From Certhia americana (Eukaryota; Chordata; Aves; Passeriformes; Certhiidae), in assembly GCA_018697195.1 (NCBI GenBank), contig CM031878.1, positions 1,171,109-1,235,108 of the forward strand: a stretch of DNA of 64,000 nt, read 5' to 3'. The notes under the pieces are model-generated. The model had not been told where the DNA came from. It saw nothing but the letters and a program-made list of their open reading frames with translations, and did not search any database. Of the stretch, positions 45,741 to 57,282 are shown in pieces (position 1 is the stretch's first letter; each line of letters starts with the position of its first letter). A program made the position numbers and the translations under genes.

Positions 45741-46534
45741 TATGACTTCAAGCAGAAGGGACAAGAGAGCAGCTGGGCAGGCATCAGCCTGGGTGGACAC
45801 AGTGCCAGCAGCCTCTGACGGGCACGGTGGCTGTTTTACAGACTGGCTGGTACCTCCTGACTTAGTGCCACTTAGTGCGAGATTAATGCCATGTGAATGC
45901 AGCTCATGTCCCCAGCTGGGATTTCCTACAACTTACTGCTCATGCTTTGCTGGCAGCAAGAGCAACAAGCTTTCAGTTTACTGTTGGAGGTCAAGGTAAA
46001 GTGATTTCAATTAGAAGAGGATCACGTAGGTCTCAATCCAATGCAGGCAGGTTGTGTAACACTGGCAGCATGAAGAGGAGAGTCATTTATTCATTTCTTA
46101 GCTGCATGGTTTGGGATTTCATTTTCCCCTCTCTGTTTTTACAACCTGCCTTGTCCCTTTTACCATTTAAAGGGTAATGCAAATAGGCATTCGGGGTTCA
46201 TAGTTCCTTGCCTTTCATCAGGAGATGGTTTGCTCTGCCCCAATCACCCCAGTTATTACCAGTAATGAACTAGAGGAAGAAAGAGGAAGCAAAGATGGAA
46301 AATGAATATTCAGATGACCAATCCCTTCCCCTGGTGACATCTGCTTCTGTGTCTTGCAGCTACATTTCAAAACCCCACACACATTTACATGCCTCTAAGA
46401 GGAAGGGCACATGTTTGTTGCCCTGTTAAAAACCAAGCACGTATTTACATGCTTTGCTGAATTGGGGCCATATACCCTTCTTTTTCCTTGACACTGAGGG
46501 CAACCCTTTGTTTCTGCTGGTCAAACAAAACAGA
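45741..46534. other. Noncoding, nothing recognised
   Basis: No repeats, credible exons or distinctive motifs were found. Confidence 0.45.
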
Positions 46535-46561
46535 ACACACACACACACAGACACACACACA
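46535..46561 (+). repeat. (CA)n microsatellite
   Basis: About thirteen CA units interrupted once by G, followed by a short A run. Confidence 0.95.
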
Positions 46562-46853
46562 AAAAAAGAGGAGACCAGGGAAAGAAAATGTATTTATTAA
46601 ATGGTTCTATAAATAAAAGAGCTGGGAAGATATAGGAGGTTCTGATCTCTGAGGGGTGATGGCAAAGTGCTACTGATAAAGTGGCTACGATTCAGATCAA
46701 TAGCAAACAAGACAGGCAGGTGAATTTCCCCTTTGATCTTCATTCCCTGTGCAGCCTGAGCTGGTCTGACTCTGCCACACAAATTACTGCTTTATGCAGG
46801 AAAAAAAGCAGTTTGCTTGGCTTTTTGCTTATTGCATGAGTGGATTGGGTGGC

Positions 46854-46881
46854 AAATGATAAGTGTCGCTTGTTATCATTT
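46854..46881. repeat. 9-bp inverted repeat (AAATGATAA)
   Basis: AAATGATAA at 46854-46862 is mirrored exactly by TTATCATTT at 46873-46881 around a 10-base CpG-containing spacer. Each arm carries a GATA-type (TTATC) word, so a paired binding site is conceivable. Confidence 0.6.
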
Positions 46882-47522
46882 CAAAAAGCCACTGGAAAAT
46901 TGTGGCTCCAGCACTTTAACTTGATGTGTTGACATTTTGTGTGTCAGCAGGGCATTATAGGGTTGATACATAGATCTGTGCTAAATAGTCTTAATAAAAA
47001 AAGATTAAATCTGGAAGAAGGAAATAAAGCTCAGGGCAGGTTCACCTGTAAAGCTGTAAATATACAGTAGGGAAATTTGAGGTGGCAAAATATTGATGGG
47101 AGATGATTCTTTGCAAGCCAAAACTGTGGTTTTGTCCTCAAAAGCTGTGCTGTATCCTCCTCTGCCCTACTGCTGGCTTGGGAAAAATCACATCAACCTG
47201 CCTTGCTTTCTCCAACAATCAAGTAGGCATGGCTGAGAAGAGCTTTGAAAACTCAGCAGAGGAGGTGACTTGTGACATTTCTGGCACAAACCTGAAATTC
47301 AGCAGTCTGGATGAAACCAGTTGGCTAAATCAAAGTGAGCTTAAGCTCACTTTCCTGTTGTATAAAAGAGGCTTGAACTTTTCAAGAAGAATGGGTGATA
47401 TTGTTCCCATTGTAAAGAGTGGGTGGGTGTTTTTTGCCTTCATGTTTTCACCTCAGTGACAAGGGCTGGAGGGACAATTTGCAGGTCTAGCCTTACTTCA
47501 TAAAACAAAGGATATATCAGAT
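46882..47522. other. Noncoding, nothing recognised
   Basis: A 118-codon forward frame (47103-47459) has no recognisable domain. The remainder is plain AT-leaning DNA. Confidence 0.45.
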
Positions 47523-47960
47523 CGAATCGCAGAATCTTTGAGGTTGGAAAAGCCCTCTAAGACCATGGAGTCCAACCATTCCCCCAGCACTGCCAAAGCC
47601 ACCACTAACCCATGTCCCACACATCCACATCCACACAGCTTTTGAGTGCCTACAGGAATGGAGACCTTACCACTTCTTTGGAAATCTTGTTACAGGGCTG
47701 GACAGCCCTATCCATGAAGGAAATTTCCCCATACCCTCCACTGAAAGAGGTTGATGCCGTTTCCTCTGCTCCTGTCCCTGTTCCCTGGGAGCACAGCCCG
47801 ACCCCCCCGGCTGTCCCCTCCTGGCAGGGAGTTGTGCAGAGCCACAAGGGCCCCCCTCAGCCTCCTTTGCTCCAGCCTGAGCCCCTTTCCCAGCTCCCTC
47901 AGCCCCTTCTGGGGCTCCAGACCCTTCCCCATCTCCCTCAGCCACTGCCCAGCAGACTTG
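47523..47960 (-). mobile_element. CR1 LINE 3' end, reverse orientation, long copy
   Basis: 'AATCGCAGAATCTTTGAGG', 'TTGGAAAAGCCCTCTAAGAC' and 'CCCAGCACTGCCAAAGCCAC' are followed by a GC-rich 5' part ('GCCACAAGGGCCCCCCTCAG', 'CTCCAGCCTGAGCCCC'). At about 440 bases it is the second longest copy. The overlapping open frames on both strands (up to 125 codons) come from this composition and are not genes. Confidence 0.92.
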
Positions 47961-50071
47961 TGCACAGAACAGATTGTACACAACATTAGCAAGGCTGCCA
48001 GGTCAGGTGCCCACCCGAGCCCTTGAGTTTGGACTGGGAGCTGCATCAGGGTGATGCCAGCTCAGGGCAGTGTGGGCTGGGGGTTGCTGCCTTTTCTGCA
48101 GTGCAAAGCTTATCTCAGGCAATGAAGGTTTTAGGGGTGGGGAGAGGGCTACAAGCCATAGGGACCACCTTCCTCCAGTAATCCACCCCAGTCGCCCACA
48201 GAGCAAGGCAAGCCTTGCTGGGTATTCATTATTCCTGGACTGTAGTGGATGGGGCCTCATCCACATCAAAAAGCTGTTAAACCATAAAATACTGGCTTCC
48301 CATATGTTCTCATTTTTATAAGACAGTCTGTTACAGGAAAAACTTCCCTCTGACAGGGACTGATAGTTCCTTAAAAAATAAACAGTGATCTTGCAGATTC
48401 TATGCCCTCTACTGCTGTTCAACTACCCATCCAGCTGTTTTAATTGTTTTAAAATTAAGTGTACACCATGGAGATCTGTGGGTAGTTTAAACTTGGAATC
48501 TTCTGTTGACTGGGGCTAATGAGTCAGTGATATTCACTTAAATGTATGTCACCCTACAGGTTTCTGAGCAATCATGGGACAATCTCCCACTTAGTTTCAC
48601 ATAATTTTTGAGCTGGTTGTTCCTTCTTTCCTTTTTGAGTTTCAGGGATCCCAGAGATCCTTGCAGGTCTGTGTGCAGCTTTTTAGTTGAAGAACTAACA
48701 TGATTAATGGAAAAAAATCTCACATTTTCCAGATATTGTGTCCTGCACATGAACACAACTGCCACACATTCATCATCCAGTATTTAATACCAATACTCTT
48801 CTTGCTGTATTCCCTGCATTCACATCTGGTAGCAGCTGGAATTTTTCACCTGTTAAGAGTTTTCTACTCATTATGTTTTTAAGCAAGAGACCAAGAAGGT
48901 CATTAGAAGAGACGTCCTGTAAAGAGTGATAAGGAGAGCAGCAAACTACACAGGATTAAAACCCAGACAGAAAACTTGTGAAAACACAGACTCATCTTTT
49001 CCCCCCTCTGGGGTGCACAACCCCCTCTTCCAGGGTGAAATCCAGATGTAACTAAAGTAGCCTCAAACCCTGGCAAGGAGTGATGCAGTGTCTACATTGC
49101 CATATACCCTGTGGACCATCCTAAAAAAATCATTATCTTGTTCCCTACAATCCCTTCCAGGGATTTCTAAGACACTTTGCTGAGTTGATGGGATTCAGTA
49201 GGAGCAGTTTCCTTTTGTTCTTCCCAATTTCTGTTCTCCACATTAAGTTTCAATTTTCTGTGTTACTTGCTGGTGCTAACATAAAGGGCAAAGGAGATGG
49301 AGTTACTTGGAGTTACTTCAGAATCATGTCAGTGGAAAACTGATTTTCCATCTACATTTCTGAATATGCATATTACAGACTGAGTGTTACATAAATAATG
49401 CCTCCATTAAATGATATGCAGTGCTCGTGTACATGAGTAAAAATGGAAAGAGTTTTTGTTCAGTCCAATTTTAATCAAATTCTACTGAACAGCATTTCTA
49501 TGGCCTATTTAAAATTTAAACAAAGACAGAATAGCTCCCTCTACATCTATACCCTCTTACCATTGTCGCAAGGAAAGAGCAAGTAAAAGCTAAAAGAAAC
49601 CCTTACAATCCCATTGACACTGGCCAGATGCAAGCAGTACAGATATTTTAACCTCACTAAATAACGGTTTGAAATGTCTTTTCCTTTTATTTGGGGTTCT
49701 AAAGAGCCTGATGAAACGATACCTGGAGAAAGTGGCCAGTCCTATTGTTTGTGAGATACCTCTGTGGATTCTTAATAGCAATTTTGAACACTAAGCAGTT
49801 GCCCTGGTGCCTGTTGTGAGATTCTCAGAAGTCTGCTCCAAAGTGAAAGAGACAAAGGAGAATGAATGAAATCAAATTGAGTTGTAGCAGGAGACAGATG
49901 GGACCCACTCACTAATGCAACCTGGCCTATTCATGGTATTCTCTTCCATGCAGAACAAGGTTCTAGTACTTGGAACTAAGATTAAAACAATATATATTGT
50001 TCTGAAGACCCGCTTTACACTGATGTTTGTGCTCCACAAGGAATGTTTAAATGGAAAACTTGAGTGGTTTC
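47961..50071. other. Noncoding, nothing recognised
   Basis: About 2.1 kb. The GC-richer part at 48.0-48.2 kb may be further CR1 5' sequence too diverged to call. The rest is AT-rich and featureless. Confidence 0.45.
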
Positions 50072-50092
50072 TTTTTTTTTTTTTTTTTTTTT
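50072..50092. repeat. Poly(T) tract
   Basis: 21 consecutive T residues followed by AATTATTT. No retroposon body was recognised beside it. Confidence 0.95.
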
Positions 50093-50750
50093 AATTATTT
50101 CTCTTTCCTGGTAAAACCTGGTAACTCAGACTCAAAAGCTGTAATGGGTATTGGGCTGATCTTTTAATGGCAGAGTTCCCTTGGATATACTCAGAAGTGA
50201 AGTTCAAAAGTCTCTAACTAGCAGGGCTTTAAGGAACTGCCAGCTGGACCTCACTAAACTCTATCTGCCTTTTGTGTAATGTCAGACCTTCTGCATAACA
50301 CATAAAATAAATGTGAAATATGAGGGGAAAAGTCTGATGGCTGACACCCCGGACATGAAAGAAAACTTCAATGTTCAATATTAATTTGGTGTATGGAAAA
50401 TCATTGCCCCCTTCCAAGGCATCTGCTGCTAGTTATCTTACATTGTTGCTGCTGGGGAGGTTTGCTTTTATTAACAGTGCCAAAATTTGACATCCAAAAT
50501 CAAAATTTCTCCTTCTCAGCTAACATCTCTGAGACTGTGATTTGTGGACAGTAGTAAAACAGATTCCTTCAGCTAAACTCTGTTTTCTGCCACATTATCA
50601 CTGTGCAGGGCATGGGGACATGGTTGTGGTTTTCCCCTAAAAATGCCCCCATGGTACCAAGGTGAAAAAAAAAGAGCTCCATCAAGAATTAGTTGCAGCA
50701 GTTCTTGCTACTCCTTATCCTTGGAAAATAAATTGTTGGAATGTCGGAGG
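50093..50750. other. Noncoding, nothing recognised
   Basis: AT-rich sequence between the T run and a CR1 copy, without recognisable content. Confidence 0.45.
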
Positions 50751-51128
50751 ACTGGGGCATGTCTGTTAAGGAGCTAGGCCGGAACAGCTGGGGCTGTTCA
50801 GGGTGGAGAAAAGATGGGTCCAAGGAGACCTCAAAAACCCTGACAGTGCCCTGAAGAGGGACTTTGGGCAAGAGAAAATGGCTCTGAATTGACAGAGGGC
50901 AGGTTTAGATTAGATATCAGTAAGGAATTATTTCCTGTGATGATGATGAGGGGCTGACACAGATTTCCTGGAGACATGGTAGAAATCTCATCCCTGGAAG
51001 ACTCCAGTGCCAGGCCAGGGGTTTTGAGCAACTTGGGATAGTGAAAAGTGTCCCTGCCCATGGGAGGGAGGTTGGAGTAGGTGACCTTTAGAAGTCACTT
51101 TTAACCCAAACCAGTCTATAGTTCTGAG
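50751..51128 (+). mobile_element. CR1 LINE 3' end
   Basis: The forward copy keeps about 380 bases: 'GGGGCTGTTCAGGGTGGAGA', 'AAGGAGACCTCAAAAACCC', 'GGCAGGTTTAGATTAGATAT', 'CCCATGGGAGGGAGGTTGGA' and a decayed 'CAGTCTATAGTTCTGAGG' tail. It extends further 5' in the consensus than most copies here. Confidence 0.92.
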
Positions 51129-53751
51129 GTTGCTGTCCCTGACACTTACAAAAAAGCCAGAAGTCTTAGCACACTCACAAAAATCAGTACTAGAGGAACC
51201 ACAGGCTTCATCAGGATGACTGTTCAGCAGCCAGCTGGAGCTAGAACAGAGTCCAGGCTATGAATGGAGAAGGATTTGCAGAACCAGATTTGTAGAACAT
51301 CTCCTTGCCAGCCATGCATCCTTTGCAATGTTCTGTCACTGTTGGGTGTCATATTTAGCAGAAGAATCAAGCTGCTGGCCGCTGCTGGATGGCTGTGTAA
51401 GGGAGAATTTCAGTTTCTAAATTGCCTGATTTTTCCATTTCCTGATGACCTTCCCAGTGTAAAAAAAACACTCAAACCCACTCACAACATATTGCATTTA
51501 ATCAAACTTATGCAGGAGAGAGAGAGTTGTTTGCTTGTTTGTTTGTTTCATTTCATACTTCCATATTCCACCCATGGAGAAATCTTGCTGGTAGGGAGGA
51601 TAAACAAACAACCAACCAAACAACCCAAACACTGGGCCTCTAGGAGCTGTTGTTATTTATTTCCACAATTAGCAGTTGAGTTCTGGTGCTGTGCCCAGAG
51701 AACTCCTCTCATTTTTCAGTGTGTCACTCTGTGCACAATATGCTTTTAGGAATTGAGGATTAAGGCGGCTGATTGTGGGTGGTTTATGAAACTTTTTATG
51801 GGAAGCCATATAGCCAAACCTTTAGAGAATCAGACCATCATTTTAATGGGCTTATGTTGTGTACAAGAGTGTTCTGTAAGATATTCACACAGTACAGAGC
51901 ATCTTGATAAAGAATTTGGATTAATCAGGGATGATGTTGCCAGTGGATGCCGTGGGTTGTGTTCTGAATTAGCTGTAAGTAGTGCTGAAAACAGCCTGGG
52001 GGTGGCTGCCTGTCCTCCTTAAGGATGCTGAAACAGATTCTAGTGGGAAAACACCTACATATCTACCTGTGAAATAAACTCAATAGACACTGTCCCTATA
52101 GAGAAGCAGAATGAACTCAGCAGAGATGTCCTCTCTGAAGTCCAGTGCCACCCGTGTACTCATCAGGAAGAGGTCAACAAAATCTGTTTGAATTTTATTT
52201 GCCAATAGGAAAAACACACATTCCTACTTCCCAGCAAGAAAACAGAGATTTCAGAGAATGCACTCACCTCATGAAAACTGCAGGTGCTCAGCACCTTCCA
52301 GGATTCAGTCAAATACTTCAGCTGTAACAGAGGGATGAGTATTTAAGACATGGATCTATAGCATAACATCCAGATTTACCAGAGATGTCATCCTCTCCCA
52401 GGGTTGTTAGAGGTATTGATTAATTGCCTATTGTTAAAGATATTGATTGATGAACCTACAATATAAATACTGGCACTGTCATTTACTCCATACAGATTTT
52501 GAGCTGGGCACTCAAATGTTTTACCTCTTTTCGTATTTTGAAATCATGGGAGTTTCATGCGAAATTCCCACTGTGACATCTCTTTAACCCCTTTATGCAT
52601 GATTTTGCATTAAGGAATTTGCAATGAAACCTCATCTGTCTGTGCTGCAGGTTCTGGAACCATCCTGATGTCCAGTTCCCTTTCAGGTAGTAGTGAAGCT
52701 TTTTGAGGATCAGCTTGTGATGTGTAACAGGCAAATCATCTTTCAATATGTGCAAAGAGCAAAGAGGTAAACCAAAGCAGGAATCATCCTCCCAGGATGA
52801 ACAAAGAAGCCAATTTTCTGGATAGAGTTGAACCTTCAAATACACCTGGGAGCTGAAGACCTGATGAACCCTGTTATAAATCCTAGAAAGAAAAAAAATC
52901 ATTTTTATTGAGTGTCACCTACTTTCAACAATGTTATTGACACATTTGAAAGGACTTCTGGAAAACATTTCCAAGAGCCTTCAAGGTCAATCCACCATTA
53001 TCATTAGCAAATTGTTGGAAGACACTCCATGCTGATTAACCGCCATCATATTTAATTAGTGCTTGAGTGGCACTTCATCCTGCTTATTGTCAGAAATCCC
53101 TTTATCTTCCTATTTGCATTGCAGAGTTTTTAATTAGGATATGTGTAAGGAATCTCTTAATGATCTCCTGTCTGCATAACCATCCAGGCTGTGCAGAAGG
53201 TAGCTCAGTTGCCTCTGCATCTCCAGAGGATGCTTTGCTACCACAGGAGAAGAGAAATTTATATATCCTCTGCTGAGGCATTGGGAGTGTGAAGTTGCTT
53301 TGATAGCAACTCAACATGCCAGAGATGTGTCCAAGTGGGATACATCCAACAGGCTGGGTGGACTACTGCCCAAGGCTTCAGCCTTGTCCTGACAAAATAT
53401 TTGTGTCAGCCCAACCCAAAACCACTCCAGTCGCAACTTCTTTCTGCCATACTTCATTACCAACAACTCTTTGGAGCAACCTTTCAAGTAACCTTACTGT
53501 TCTCTTTGGGTTCCTCTTTGAATTCAACTTTATTGGAACAAACAAGTTCCTTTGCTCAAGACCTCCTTGCAGCCATGTTCCTCAGCCTGACTGATCTGAA
53601 GATTTTCCAGTCACAAATTTCTCAGAATTTATCTTGACATTAACCAAGATAAAAGCTCAGAAGGGGTAAGGGGCAGTCGCAGACTTAAGAAACAGAAAAT
53701 AACTGTAGGAAGGTGGTCCTCTGTTATCAACAAAAAAGTTTTCATCTCTGA
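51129..53751. other. Noncoding, long stretch without recognised repeats
   Basis: About 2.6 kb. A 161-codon forward frame (51264-51749) shows no domain and crosses TTTG/CAAA low-complexity words (51.53-51.63 kb). No LTR, CR1 or exon signal was found. Confidence 0.45.
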
Positions 53752-53853
53752 GCGACCTTGTCTAGTAGAAGCTGTCCCTGCCCTTGGCAGGGGAGCTGGA
53801 ATGAGATGATCTTGAAGGCCTCTTCCAACCAAAATCACCGTGTGATTCTGTGA
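53752..53853 (+). mobile_element. CR1 LINE 3' tip
   Basis: About 100 bases: 'GTCCCTGCCCTTGGCAGGGG', 'AGCTGGAATGAGATGATCTT', 'CTCTTCCAACCAAAATCACC', 'GTGTGATTCTGTGA'. It retains the terminal octamers and is strongly 5' truncated. Confidence 0.92.
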
Positions 53854-54236
53854 AAAGTTCTCAACTGCCTCTAATGTCAGAGTATGTGGTTATTCAGATT
53901 TTTCCTCCAGACAGTGAAGAAAACTCCATGGAAAGCATTTCCTGTCTTCCTCTTTGACATCCCCTTTCAGGGGTTCCACCCTCTAAATCAGTCTGCTTGC
54001 AGTGGAAGCTGTGACTGCTAGATCCAAAGAAAGCCTGAATCCCACGAGTGGACCCAACATGCTGCAAAGAGTGACTGGAAATTAAAATGCATTTCTGGGA
54101 AGAACAGAGAGGTACAAAGACATCAACAGAAGTAAGAAGACAATGCCACAGCCCTGAAGGAATTCCTAATGATCATCCTGAAGAGCAACAAATCTGGTCT
54201 GACATTGGTCTGGCAATAACTTTACAACTATTGCAG
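53854..54236. other. Noncoding, nothing recognised
   Basis: A short interval between two oppositely oriented CR1 tips. No other feature was found. Confidence 0.4.
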
Positions 54237-54335
54237 TCACAGAATCATAGATGATTTGTATAGGAAGTGACTTTTAAAGGTCTTCTTGACTCCCCTGCCA
54301 TGGGCAGGCACACTTCCACTAGACCAGGCTGCTGG
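54237..54335 (-). mobile_element. CR1 LINE 3' tip, reverse orientation
   Basis: 'TCACAGAATCATAGATGATT', 'CCCCTGCCATGGGCAGGCAC' and 'CCACTAGACCAGGCTGCTGG' in reverse orientation. About 100 bases survive. Confidence 0.9.
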
Positions 54336-54807
54336 CTGTGCCAGAAATTTGTGTCAGAGCAGCATTAAGGGGAGAAAAATCCTCTTTGTTGGCAATAATA
54401 ACCTCTTCCTGCTTTGTCTTCTTCTTAGATTCCTGTGCGGACCACTCAGGCGTCCTAAGGCTTGTGAAGATGAAAGAGGTTTGCTGGAAGGCTCTACCAA
54501 ATTACAGCTGGGCAGTTCAGTGGCAGATGAGAAAGAGAGGCAGTGTGTAGGTAATGCACACTAGAAGGAAAACAGTTTAAACTACTTGTACATGCTGATG
54601 GGTTCTGAATTAGTCGTAACTCACTGGGACAAGATTTAGGCATTGCTACTGACAGCTCAATGTGCAGCAGAGGTCAAAAAAGTAAATAAGACATTAGGCT
54701 CTGTTAGAAGGGGAGAGAGAATAAAGAACAAATACAAGGCTGTGGCTGTGCTGCATGCACAAAGGATTGGACTTGTGCTATAAATGCAGCTTTTGTTTCT
54801 TTGCTAG
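54336..54807. other. Noncoding, nothing recognised
   Basis: Presumed host DNA up to the target site of the solo LTR, with no recognisable element. Confidence 0.45.
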
Positions 54808-55543
54808 CTGGCTGTAATGGGTTGCAGTGCAAAATGTTACCCAAACTCTGTATTCCATCCCCATCTAATGAAACTGGGGTGTGTGGGGGTGCTGCAATCA
54901 TCTGTCAATGGCAACTGTCAATAAACCTGCTGGGTCAGTTTTCTGATCTCTTCCACAACCCAGCCTCCCTCCAGGGAGAGATCTTCTGCTCATGGGCCAG
55001 TGAGTGTCACTGAGAGAATTCCATCATCCCACTGGGAAATGCTCCAGTCAGGGGGAGGAGCCAAGTATTCCTACCTGGATAAAAATCTGGGAGTTGGAAC
55101 ACCAAACAGCCTTTCCACTGGATTCCCAGAGGATGACCAGGCCCATCTACCACCACTGGACCTTCAGCAAAATAAAACCCTCCACTTTTCTCCAGGAGCA
55201 TCACTTCAACAGAGCCACATCTGCCATTGGGACTGCAGCCACCATGGAATGGCACTGCCACCAACACCCTGACCCACAGGGGGGCAGGTTGGATCCTGAC
55301 TCTGTCAGTGGGCTTGTTTGGTTGTTTGTTTGTTTTCTTTTGTAATCCTGCATGTGTTTTGGTTTTATTGTTTATTTTAGTTCCCCTAATAAAGAACTGT
55401 TATTCCTATTCCCATATCTTTGCTTGAGAGCCCCTTAATTTCAAAGTCATAATAATTGGGAGGGAGGGGGTTTAAATTCTCCATTCCAAGGGAGACTCCT
55501 GCCTTCCCTAGCAGACACCTGTCTTTCAAACCACAACACTGGC
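54808..55543 (+). mobile_element. Solo LTR of an endogenous retrovirus, with 5-bp target duplication
   Basis: The LTR occupies 54813-55538 (726 bp). It begins TGTAATGGG, ends ACCACAACA, and is flanked on both sides by CTGGC (54808-54812 and 55539-55543). A TATA-like GGATAAAAA lies at 55077-55085 and an AATAAA at 55388-55393, followed by a T-rich stretch. This gives the order U3, R, U5 in forward orientation. No retroviral internal region or second LTR is present, so the provirus was probably reduced by LTR-LTR recombination. A 5-bp duplication favours an ERVL-type (class III) origin, and the family name is not recalled with certainty. Open frames across it are not genes. Confidence 0.9.
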
Positions 55544-55890
55544 CCAAAATTGGGATTATTCAGACCAAGGAAGAAAAGAGATACTGTCAACACCACTGGT
55601 ATTTCATGGAAGGGGAAATCTCAAAGGATATGCCAGTGCCAGCTCAAGGGTGAGCTGGGCACATATCAGAATAAACAGCTAATGGGTCTTGTACAGAGGA
55701 TGTACTACATGCACACCACATGTTCTGGGTCCAGAAGTTTCTGCCTTTAGGTAGCAGGGGAAAATGTTTGCACCATCTTGACTCTGACATCAGGGACTAC
55801 CATTTCTTCTAGAAAACTCCACATCCTCAGACAAGTGGCTCAGGTATTCCATCTGCTCACAAAGTGAAAAGGGTACAGGGGAGGTTTACA
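55544..55890. other. Noncoding, nothing recognised
   Basis: Host sequence between the LTR and the next CR1 copy, with no feature recognised. Confidence 0.4.
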
Positions 55891-56072
55891 TCATAGAATG
55901 GCTTGGGTTGGAGGGGGCCTTAAAGACCACCTACTTCCAACACCACTACCTTGCACCATCCCAGGTTGCTCCAGGCCGTGCCCAATTTGGCCTTGAACAT
56001 TTCCAGGGATGGGGCAGCCACAGCTTCTCTGGGAAACCTCCCCAATGTGTCATTGCCTTCCCAAATCTCCAG
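55891..56072 (-). mobile_element. CR1 LINE 3' end, reverse orientation
   Basis: 'TCATAGAATGGCTTGGGTTG', 'GAGGGGGCCTTAAAGACCAC', 'GCACCATCCCAGGTTGCTCC' and 'GGGGCAGCCACAGCTTCTCT' identify it. Homology fades after 'AACCTCCCCAATGTGTCATT'. Confidence 0.92.
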
Positions 56073-56159
56073 AAAAATAATTTTTCTTTTAGCTGGCCAT
56101 TGAATTCCTTTAGATATTGGCAGAAGGAAACAAAAAACCTGTAACTATAAAGTACCCTA

Positions 56160-56222
56160 AACAAATTATCAATATTATAAATATAATGTATTGATATATA
56201 TTAATATTTTATTACAACTAAA
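56160..56222. repeat. AT-rich low-complexity tract
   Basis: About 60 bases of almost pure A/T with alternating ATATAT and AATATT words, prone to local self-pairing. Confidence 0.85.
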
Positions 56223-56626
56223 TTATGTCTGTGCTTTGAGTTTCATTAGTATTGAAAAAGATCCTGAGTCTGAAGGACTGGACAGTGAACCACAAAAGAT
56301 TTCACTGGGGAGGAAAACGGAAATGTATAATTTTTCTGTCTTCATTTTGTTTATCTCATAAGAAAAAAACAAAGGGAGAAAAAAAAAGTGATGTGTCTGT
56401 ACAAATCAACCATGAAACTGTCACTGATGAGCTTTAGTTATTTGCATTTTATTAACAAACCTGTATGTGCTTGGAGCTGTACAGGAAGCACAACACTTTT
56501 CAAAGCAAAGATCCTGCCCAGGGATTTTTTTTCTTCTTGAAAGAAATCTTTCTGCAAAACCAGCTGTGGGGATGGGGCTGTACAGAAAGGACAGTGCATA
56601 AGTAAGTATTATCAAGTTAAGACTAG

Positions 56627-56994
56627 GGGTGCTCCCCTGGACAAGAGAAGGCTGCAGGGAGAGCTGGCAGCCCCTGGCAGGGCCTAAAGGGGCTCCAGGA
56701 GAGCTGCACAGGCACTGGGGACAAGGGCTGCAGGGACAGCAGCCAGGGAATGGCTTGCCAGTGCCAGAGGGCAGGCACAGCTGGGCTATTGGGCAGGAAT
56801 TGCTGTCTGGGAGGGTGGGCAGGCCCTGGCACAGGGTGCCCAGAGCATCTGGGGCTGCCCCTGCATCCCTGGAAATGTCCAAGGACAGGCTGGATAGGGC
56901 TTGGAGCATCCTGGGACAACGGGAGGTGTCTCTGCCCATGGCAGGAGTGGAATCAATGAGCTTCCAACCCAAACCATTCGGTGATTTTATGAGG
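56627..56994 (+). mobile_element. CR1 LINE 3' end, partner of the copy at 31 kb
   Basis: The forward copy starts abruptly at 'GGGGTGCTCCCCTGG', inside the region the 31-kb copy still has. It ends with 'CCAACCCAAACCATTCGGTG', 'ATTTTATGAGG'. The first 207 bases after the start motif (56641-56847) equal the reverse complement of 31312-31518 without a single mismatch. The next 75 bases differ at about eight sites. Its end joins sequence X just as in the other copy. No target duplication was found. Confidence 0.93.
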
Positions 56995-57282
56995 CTAAGT
57001 TATTTCAGCCCTTGAAACCTAAAAATTGTTCAGTGAGAGTTATGAAGCTGGGAACATTTATTGGCTTTGTGGATTATTCTGAATTATTTCTTTCTTCTTT
57101 TCCCTGGGTAGAGCCTACTTTTATCCCTATTGCAAACCACCATTACTTCCCCCAAAGTAAAAAGTTACAGCTCTAAAAAACACGGAGTTCACTCTGCTTC
57201 TGCAGAGCATCTCAGGTTCAAATCCCCCCCTGCTTTAGCTGTGCCTAAATAAAATAAAACTCTTCGTTTTAGAACAGTAGGA
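56995..57282 (+). repeat. Sequence X, copy B of an inverted duplication
   Basis: It is the partner of 30887-31197 and begins directly after the CR1 tail. Collinear similarity ends at 'AGTAGGAATGG'; beyond it the two loci share nothing visible. It contains 'GGTTCAAATCC' (57215-57225), which looks like a tRNA B box, but no tRNA fold surrounds it and copy A lacks the word. No coding frame is shared by the copies. Confidence 0.8.

Noticed and set aside
51264..51749. 161-codon forward frame
   Set aside because: No domain, ordinary composition, and it crosses TTTG and CAAA low-complexity words. No splice or promoter context.
56421..56972. 183-codon reverse-strand frame
   Set aside because: It runs antisense through a CR1 copy and unrelated flank, so it cannot be a conserved coding unit.
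57215..57225. tRNA B-box-like word GGTTCAAATCC in sequence X
   Set aside because: The flanking bases do not form a T-stem, no A box lies at the right distance, and the word is absent from the homologous copy at 31 kb.
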